From: Desulfobulbaceae bacterium
GTDB taxonomy: Bacteria > Desulfobacterota > Desulfobulbia > Desulfobulbales > Desulfobulbaceae
Assembly: GCA_030613515.1 (NCBI GenBank)
Contig: JAUWLT010000005.1
Location: 1-32,393 of the forward strand
DNA length: 32,393 bases
Direction of reading: 5' to 3'
A model generated the notes under the pieces. The model saw nothing but the letters and a program-made list of their open reading frames with translations. It was not told where the DNA came from and made no database searches. Position 1 is the first letter of the stretch. Every line of letters starts with the position of its first letter. Positions 26,743-32,393 of the stretch are shown here, piece after piece. The position numbers were made by a program, and so were the translations under genes.

Positions 26743-27513
26743 CTACAAAGGTCTTGAAATACCGCCATCCTTTCTGATGCGCCAAAAATGTATCGCCATA
26801 AAAACACACACAACTACAGGCACGGCGATAACATGCAGCACATAAAACCGAAGCAGCGCATTAGCACCTACAGTGGTCCCGCCTAACAAAACAAATCGGA
26901 CATCATTGAACTTGGTCGCAATGGAGAACGGACCTTCAACGCCGAGAAACGGAGTTGCCGCCCCCATATTGGTACCAACGGTAATCGCCCAGAAGGCCAG
27001 TTGATCCCAGGGCAGCAGGTATCCTGTAAACGACATCAACAGGGTTAAGGTCAGCAAAAGCACACCAACCACCCAGTTAAACTCCCGGGGTGGTTTATAC
27101 GAGGCTGTGAGAAAAACCCGCAGCATGTGCAGCATAACGGAAAACACCATGAGATGGGCACCCCAGCGATGCATGTTGCGCAGGATCTGGCCAAAGGGGA
27201 CATCAAACATCAAATACTTCATGTCGAGATAGGCCATATCAACGGTGGGATGATAATAAAACATGAGCAGAATGCCGGTGATGCATTCGACTAAAAAGGC
27301 AAAAAAGGTGATACCGCCCATGCACCAGGTGAAACGAATCTTCATAGCGTGTTTGGGGACCCTGATCGGATGGAGATGCAGAAACACGTTACTGCGCAGA
27401 ACCTTGCCCCGATTTACGCCGGTATCTTCAAAATCATGCCGCCAGATCGATTTCCAGATCTGGCCGGACATCATTTTTTGCTTAAAGCTCTTCTTTTCGC
27501 TCTTTTCGCTCAT
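26743..27513 (-). CDS. Cytochrome b6-like N-terminal cytochrome b
   Basis: [78 protein letters not shown]. Confidence 0.92.
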   Translation of the reverse strand: MSEKSEKKSFKQKMMSGQIWKSIWRHDFEDTGVNRGKVLRSNVFLHLHPIRVPKHAMKIRFTWCMGGITFFAFLVECITGILLMFYYHPTVDMAYLDMKYLMFDVPFGQILRNMHRWGAHLMVFSVMLHMLRVFLTASYKPPREFNWVVGVLLLTLTLLMSFTGYLLPWDQLAFWAITVGTNMGAATPFLGVEGPFSIATKFNDVRFVLLGGTTVGANALLRFYVLHVIAVPVVVCVFMAIHFWRIRKDGGISRPL

Positions 27514-27588
27514 TAACGCCTCCTTGGGCTTAGATATTCACCTATTCGAGCAAAACAGGGTGATGTCGGCATTAAACTATTAAAACTT

Positions 27589-28146
27589 CTATGCTTTTAA
27601 GAAACAATCGGGATTATCAAAATCATTCACTGTGTATAATACCCCTTTGTCGACCTTGATCCTGCCGTCTTCCAACACAGTGATGCCGTAGCGATCCATG
27701 GGCCGCGGTGCCGGGCCGGCAAAGTTGACACCGTTGGAATAGTATTTGGAACCATGACAGGGGCATTTAAACTGGCGGTCTTCAGGAAACCATTTCGGAG
27801 TACAGCCAAGATGGGTACACTTGCCAAATATTGCATAGACTTTATCAGTTTCACGAACAATCCATACCCGCTGATTCTCCATGAACTTTTCACTGATGCT
27901 GACCACGCCGTACTCATCACCCTCTCCGGTCGGATAGTCATCCAGGGTGCCGATTTTAAAGGTTGTGGGAGGTTCAAAAAGAACCCTGGGAAACAGAAAT
28001 CTTAGCCCGCCGGCAACGGAGACTCCAATTGTTGTAAAAAAGGCACCCCAACCAAGACGGCGGAGCAGGGTGCGGCGGGACTCCGAGATATTGCCACATT
28101 GACAGGATGCGGGACAACCGGCATCAACTCCTTTTTCTTCACTCAT
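27589..28146 (-). CDS. Rieske [2Fe-2S] protein
   Basis: CTHLGCTPKW...CPCHGSKYYSNGVNFAGPAPRPM; N-terminal TM; start placed at MSEEKG (28146), not the longer ORF start. Confidence 0.93.
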   Translation of the reverse strand: MSEEKGVDAGCPASCQCGNISESRRTLLRRLGWGAFFTTIGVSVAGGLRFLFPRVLFEPPTTFKIGTLDDYPTGEGDEYGVVSISEKFMENQRVWIVRETDKVYAIFGKCTHLGCTPKWFPEDRQFKCPCHGSKYYSNGVNFAGPAPRPMDRYGITVLEDGRIKVDKGVLYTVNDFDNPDCFLKA

Positions 28147-28342
28147 GCGTTCTCTCCTACCAAATATATAAAGATATAAATTAAAGACATGTATTGAGTG
28201 TTGTGACTTTGCCACAAAATGTACAGAAATTAAATACCGGATAGACGGGATATCCATCACGAAAGGACGGGATGCCCCCGGAAATGAACCTGCAATAACA
28301 ACATACCACAATGTATCACGAAAATGCAGGATAAGTTATTGA

Positions 28343-28372
28343 CAGGCTTGCTTGTACGTGGTAGCAAGCCTG
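28343..28372. promoter_or_regulatory. Perfect 10-bp inverted repeat in the divergent Rieske/resB intergenic region
   Basis: CAGGCTTGCT-tgtacgtggt-AGCAAGCCTG, preceded by TTGACA (28339-28344) and followed by ATTACGATTATTTTTTG. Confidence 0.6.
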
Positions 28373-28427
28373 ATTACGATTATTTTTTGTTGTTTTCTCT
28401 TCTTATACAATTTACATTTCTTATTTC

Positions 28428-29816
28428 ATGGCTACCAAATCAAAAAATCCGGTATGGGTGTTTTTTGCATCTGTTAAACTTGCCCTGTTCCTTCTAATTA
28501 CTCTTGCCTCCACCTCCATAATCGGCACTGTTATCCAGCAGAATCAGCCGGCCGGGCAATATGTCCAGCAATATGGAGAAAACATGGCAGGCCTGATACA
28601 GATGCTCTCCATTGACGACATGTACAACTCCTGGTGGTTTCTCGCACTGCTCGGAATTTTCAGCCTTAACCTGATCATCTGCAGCCTGGAACGTATTCCC
28701 AATGTTATCCGTATAATTCGCAAGGATAACCTGACTACGAACCCTGAGCGATTGCACAAGATGCGATTGCATAAATCAATCCAACTCAGCGGCTCCCCTG
28801 CGGCAGCACAACAAGCGGTAACTGATTACCTGGCCGGCTGTGGCTGGAAAACAAAAAGCCGTGACAAGGAAAACGGCCCCCTGCTCTTTTCCCAGAAAGG
28901 CGGCTGGACCCGTTTCGGCGTCTACATCGTCCACGTCTCCATCCTGACCATCCTGCTGGGTGCGGTCATCGGCTCCTCAAACTTTGCCCAAAAGGTCCTG
29001 CATAAACCGGACTTTGCCTTTAAGGGCAGTATTATGGTTCCGGAAAGCCAGGAGACCGACTTCATCTTTGCCTTTCAGAGCGGGGACAAAATCGATCTTG
29101 GATTCACTATACGCTGCAATTACTTTACCATTGAATATTACGACAACGGCATGCCGAAAACCTATCTCTCCAAAGTTTCAGTATTGGAAGACGGCAGACC
29201 GGTACCATTAAAAAACGGCGAAACCGTTCATAACCTTGAAGTCAACAGACCCCTCACCTACAAGGGCATTACCTTTTACCAGTCATCCTACCAGCCCTAC
29301 TCCGATTTTCTGGTAAACATAACCAACACCAACAGTGGTGAAGGGCATACCCATAACTCAATCATTTCAGAAGGCAAGCAGATAGAGTTTGCAGATGACA
29401 ACATCTCCTTTGGTATCATTAACCAGGAGACCCGGGGTGAGGCCGTACAACGGGTTAAGATCTGGTTTACCGACAACCAGGGAGATCCTTCCATTTTCTG
29501 GTTAAACAACGACCAGGAGGCTGTCATTGAGCGACCATCGGGTGAATACACACTGCGGGTAAAACAACTCTATGCCACCGGCCTGCAGGTCACCAAGGAC
29601 CCCGGCGTATGGTGGGTCTATACCGGTTGCGGCATGATGCTTTTTGGTCTTTTCGTGGCATTTTTCATGTCCCACCGTAAGATCTGGGCCCATGTCTATG
29701 AAGATGACGGACAACCGACAGTAATTTTTGCTGGCAGTGCCAATAAGAATAAAGTAGGTTTTGAAAAAATTTTTACAGCGCTTGTTGACGGGTTTAAAGA
29801 ATCCAAAAAAGTATAA
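28428..29816 (+). CDS. resB: Cytochrome c biogenesis protein ResB/CcsB (Ccs1)
   Basis: 462 aa; SVKLALFLLITLASTSIIGTVIQQN; GWTRFGVYIVHVSILTILLGAVIGS; GITFYQSSYQ. Confidence 0.9.
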   Translation: MATKSKNPVWVFFASVKLALFLLITLASTSIIGTVIQQNQPAGQYVQQYGENMAGLIQMLSIDDMYNSWWFLALLGIFSLNLIICSLERIPNVIRIIRKDNLTTNPERLHKMRLHKSIQLSGSPAAAQQAVTDYLAGCGWKTKSRDKENGPLLFSQKGGWTRFGVYIVHVSILTILLGAVIGSSNFAQKVLHKPDFAFKGSIMVPESQETDFIFAFQSGDKIDLGFTIRCNYFTIEYYDNGMPKTYLSKVSVLEDGRPVPLKNGETVHNLEVNRPLTYKGITFYQSSYQPYSDFLVNITNTNSGEGHTHNSIISEGKQIEFADDNISFGIINQETRGEAVQRVKIWFTDNQGDPSIFWLNNDQEAVIERPSGEYTLRVKQLYATGLQVTKDPGVWWVYTGCGMMLFGLFVAFFMSHRKIWAHVYEDDGQPTVIFAGSANKNKVGFEKIFTALVDGFKESKKV

Positions 29817-29883
29817 TGGACATGCTTTACGTAGTGAGCGCTTTTTTTGAATCAAGAAGTAAATATACTCAAGTGGGACCTCT

Positions 29884-30735
29884 ATGAATAGTTCACAACT
29901 TTTTGGTATAACGACCCTGACCTACCTGCTGTCATCGGCATTTTATATCGGCCTGCTGATCTTTAAGAATAAAAAAATCGGCCTCATCGGCTTGGGGCTC
30001 GCTATCTTCGGTGCCACCGCCCTGACGGCAGCCCTTGGGTTGCGCTGGTATGAGTCCTACCAGCTAGGAATCGGCCATGCACCGCTGACCAATATGTACG
30101 AGTCCCTGGTCTTTTTTGCCTGGTGTACGACCTTATTTTATATTTTTCTGGAGTTTAAGTTTAAGATCCGGGTAGTCGGCGCCTTTGTCATGCCCTTTGC
30201 CTTTACGGCCATGGCCTATGCCTCTTTTGCCAAGGGAATCAACCAGCAAATCAACCCGTTGATTCCGGCCCTGCAGTCCAACTGGCTCATTGCACATGTT
30301 ATGACCTGCTTTATCGGTTATGCTGCCTTTGCCGTTGCCGGCGGCCTGGGGTTGATGTACCTGCTGAAAAAATCGGCTGTAAACCGCGGTCTGGCGGAGA
30401 ACAGTCTGACCGGTGGCCTGCCCGAGCTCAAGATCATTGATGACCTGACCCATAAAACCATCATATTCGGCTTCATGTGGCTGACAGCCGGCATCATCAC
30501 CGGTGCGGTCTGGGCCAATGAAGCATGGGGTACCTACTGGAGTTGGGACCCCAAGGAGACCTGGTCAATCATCACCTGGTTTGTTTATGCCCTAACCCTG
30601 CATGCCCGTTTCACCCGCGGCTGGAGCGGCAGCAGAATTGCCTGGCTGGCCATTATCGGTTTCATCTCCGTCTTCTTCACCTATTTCGGCGTAAACTTCC
30701 TGCTTTCCGGCCTGCATAGTTATGGTTCCAGCTGA
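29884..30735 (+). CDS. ccsA: Cytochrome c biogenesis protein CcsA/ResC
   Basis: 283 aa; WGTYWSWDPKETWSIITWFVYALTLHAR (WWD-type heme-handling motif); PLTNMYESLVFFAW. Confidence 0.93.
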   Translation: MNSSQLFGITTLTYLLSSAFYIGLLIFKNKKIGLIGLGLAIFGATALTAALGLRWYESYQLGIGHAPLTNMYESLVFFAWCTTLFYIFLEFKFKIRVVGAFVMPFAFTAMAYASFAKGINQQINPLIPALQSNWLIAHVMTCFIGYAAFAVAGGLGLMYLLKKSAVNRGLAENSLTGGLPELKIIDDLTHKTIIFGFMWLTAGIITGAVWANEAWGTYWSWDPKETWSIITWFVYALTLHARFTRGWSGSRIAWLAIIGFISVFFTYFGVNFLLSGLHSYGSS

Positions 30736-30764
30736 TACCGTACCCGTTTACCGCATTTTTTTAA

Positions 30765-30801
30765 AAGCCCTGCCTGAAAAAATTCAGCCAGGGCTTGTTT
30801 T
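30765..30801 (+). terminator. Rho-independent terminator downstream of ccsA
   Basis: AAGCCCTGcCTGAA...TTCAGcCAGGGCTT followed by GTTTT. Confidence 0.75.
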
Positions 30802-31007
30802 ACAGGAATCACGAGTCCGTTACCGCTTGGTTTTACATCATTTACCATAAAAAAAAATAATGATGGAAATGCTGTCGAAAATCGCAGAGGAAAACAACCC
30901 ACCAATAGTTGCCTGCTTGACAAGATATGTTCAACGCGTTATATACCATCATAATGAATGTCCATTCATTAAAAAGTTCTTTAATTTCAAGAAGGAGGAG
31001 TTCCAAA

Positions 31008-31454
31008 ATGAAAAAGGCATTAATTTGTGGCGTAGCGCTTGCTTTTCTGTGTTCACTGGGTATCGCCGGCATAAGTCTGGCTGAAGATGAGAAGGGCCCG
31101 GCAGACATTACCATGACAGGCGATGCGAAAAAGCCGAAACCGGCTCAGTTCCCCCATGCAAAACATCAGGAAACGCTGAAATGTGGCGATTGTCATCATG
31201 GGATGGCTGATGATGGCAAACAAATTCCCTATGCAGAGGGCCAGAAAACCGAAGGATGTGCCACCTGCCATAATGCTGAAAAACTCGCCGGTAAGACCAT
31301 CGATATTGGCGGCAAAAAACCCCTGAAACTCGACACCATGAAGGGTGCCGGTCACGGTAACTGCAAGAAATGCCATACGGCAGAGGCCAAAAAGGATGAA
31401 GCCAAAAAAGACCTGAAAAAATGTACTACCTGCCATCCCAAGAAGAAAAAATAA
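31008..31454 (+). CDS. Tetraheme class III (c3-like) cytochrome
   Basis: AAGGAGGAG RBS, signal peptide; FPHAKHQETLKCGDCHHGM, CATCH, CKKCH, CTTCH. Confidence 0.88.
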   Translation: MKKALICGVALAFLCSLGIAGISLAEDEKGPADITMTGDAKKPKPAQFPHAKHQETLKCGDCHHGMADDGKQIPYAEGQKTEGCATCHNAEKLAGKTIDIGGKKPLKLDTMKGAGHGNCKKCHTAEAKKDEAKKDLKKCTTCHPKKKK

Positions 31455-31484
31455 AATAACGGCAGGCTGTCTGCATAATGACAT

Positions 31485-31516
31485 AAAAAAGGCTGTCCCC
31501 AGGGGCAGCCTTTTTT
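31485..31516. terminator. Bidirectional-type Rho-independent terminator between the c3-like genes
   Basis: AAAAAAGGCTGtCCCCAGGGGCAGCCTTTTTT. Confidence 0.85.
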
Positions 31517-31556
31517 CGTTTCATTCTTTCAAACAACTGATGAGGAGGTGGTAACC

Positions 31557-31973
31557 ATGAAAAAATCTCTCTCTCTCCTGAGCGTACTGCTGTTCAGCCT
31601 GGCAATGCTTGTCGGTATCAGCCAGGCAACAGACAAGGGACCCCCGGAAATGATCTTGAAGTCCACGATTGATCCGGCAAAAAAGACGAAACTCGCTTTC
31701 TTTCCCCATGCTCAACACCAGGAAGCATTTGACTGCAAGACCTGCCACCACACAAAAGACGCTGACGGTAAACCGGTCCCTTACAGAGAGGACCAGAAGA
31801 AAGAAAAATGTGAGTCCTGTCACAATACCAAGGCAGGAATAGATGAAAAACTCAATACCTTCAAAAAGGCAGCCCATGCCCGCTGCAAGGCCTGTCACTT
31901 AGAGCTGAAAAAAGCGGGCAAGGACGCAGGGCCGACCAAATGCAAAGGATGCCATAAAAAAGACTTGAAATAA
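31557..31973 (+). CDS. Tetraheme class III (c3-like) cytochrome
   Basis: GAGGAGGTGG RBS; signal peptide; FPHAQHQEAFDCKTCHHTKD, CESCH, CKACH, CKGCH. Confidence 0.88.
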   Translation: MKKSLSLLSVLLFSLAMLVGISQATDKGPPEMILKSTIDPAKKTKLAFFPHAQHQEAFDCKTCHHTKDADGKPVPYREDQKKEKCESCHNTKAGIDEKLNTFKKAAHARCKACHLELKKAGKDAGPTKCKGCHKKDLK

Positions 31974-32098
31974 ATCTGCAGGGACGAGGGGCGATTGCTA
32001 ATTGCTCTTCTGCTTCCGGCGACCCTTTCCTCATAACTGTCCAGAGACTTCTATCAGTTGCATCGGAAAAAGGGGACGGAACTATTTGATTATGCTTC

Positions 32099-32393
32099 TT
32101 ATGCGCATGATCTTGAACCCGGGATGGATGTTTTTCTCAGATTTTTCCGCTGCCCTTGTGATCCTGTGACAATGGACGCTATCAGCCCAACCAGAGAGCC
32201 TGCAAGATGGGCCAGCGGCACAGGGAAAAATATATCGGTACTGTGTACGAATAGAGCTTGACCATTGATAAACTCAAAGAGTGTTTTAGCAAAAAAAAGA
32301 AACCCGGCAACTGCAGGCAGGATGACTCCCGGCAAGTCTTGATCAACACGCGCTTTTCGCACCATCTGAATAGAGGCAACGACAAAAATACTT
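32099..32393 (-). CDS. C-terminal part of a membrane protein, possibly rhomboid/rhombosortase-like (partial)
   Basis: Frame open to the right edge; FPVPLAHLAGSLVGLIASI resembles the rhomboid-family HxxG TM segment. Confidence 0.35.
   Translation of the reverse strand, partial: SIFVVASIQMVRKARVDQDLPGVILPAVAGFLFFAKTLFEFINGQALFVHSTDIFFPVPLAHLAGSLVGLIASIVTGSQGQRKNLRKTSIPGSRSCA

Noticed and set aside
1-32393. CRISPR arrays, tRNA and rRNA genes
   Set aside because: No regularly spaced repeats or recognisable tRNA/rRNA cores were seen by eye; tRNAscan/Rfam would be decisive.

Overview
The window is a mosaic of three blocks, read by eye from the sequence and the supplied ORF track. (A) About 0-5.5 kb is GC-rich: a partial IS4-like transposase at the left edge, a degraded universal-stress-protein gene, then ExoD-like, UMF1/Atg22-like MFS, TIGR02117-like, alpha/beta-hydrolase and truncated SagB-type nitroreductase genes. 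(B) About 5.5-10.9 kb is an AT-richer accessory island. It contains a 70-bp perfect-arm palindromic element, 31-bp and 21-bp direct repeats, a 5'-truncated HMA-like gene, and at least one well-supported integron attC site (probably two). The attC sites follow minus-strand cassette genes: a beta/gamma-crystallin protein with its upstream partner, and a trypsin-like protease. Two Cys-rich exported proteins and a possible group II intron 3' remnant follow. (C) About 11-32 kb is a dense electron-transfer locus. On the minus strand it runs Rieske, cytochrome b6-like, subunit IV-like, 8-heme cytochrome, monoheme, 12-heme, 10-heme, monoheme, tetraheme, type-1 cupredoxin, small membrane protein, FtsX-like permease, monoheme, ABC ATPase, polytopic membrane protein, NosL/TlpA-like fusion, HMA-like secreted protein. 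Divergent on the plus strand are ResB/CcsB, ResC/CcsA and two tetraheme c3-like cytochromes. Counted motifs give 37 c-type heme sites in the minus-strand locus and 8 in the c3-like pair. Most notable: the paralogous 10- and 12-heme cytochromes sharing a CX4CH third site, the NosL/TlpA fusion without the thioredoxin CxxC, two HMA-like paralogs without CxxC, and the beta/gamma-crystallin integron cassette. Taxon is uncertain; block C looks Desulfobacterota-like, but this is inference.
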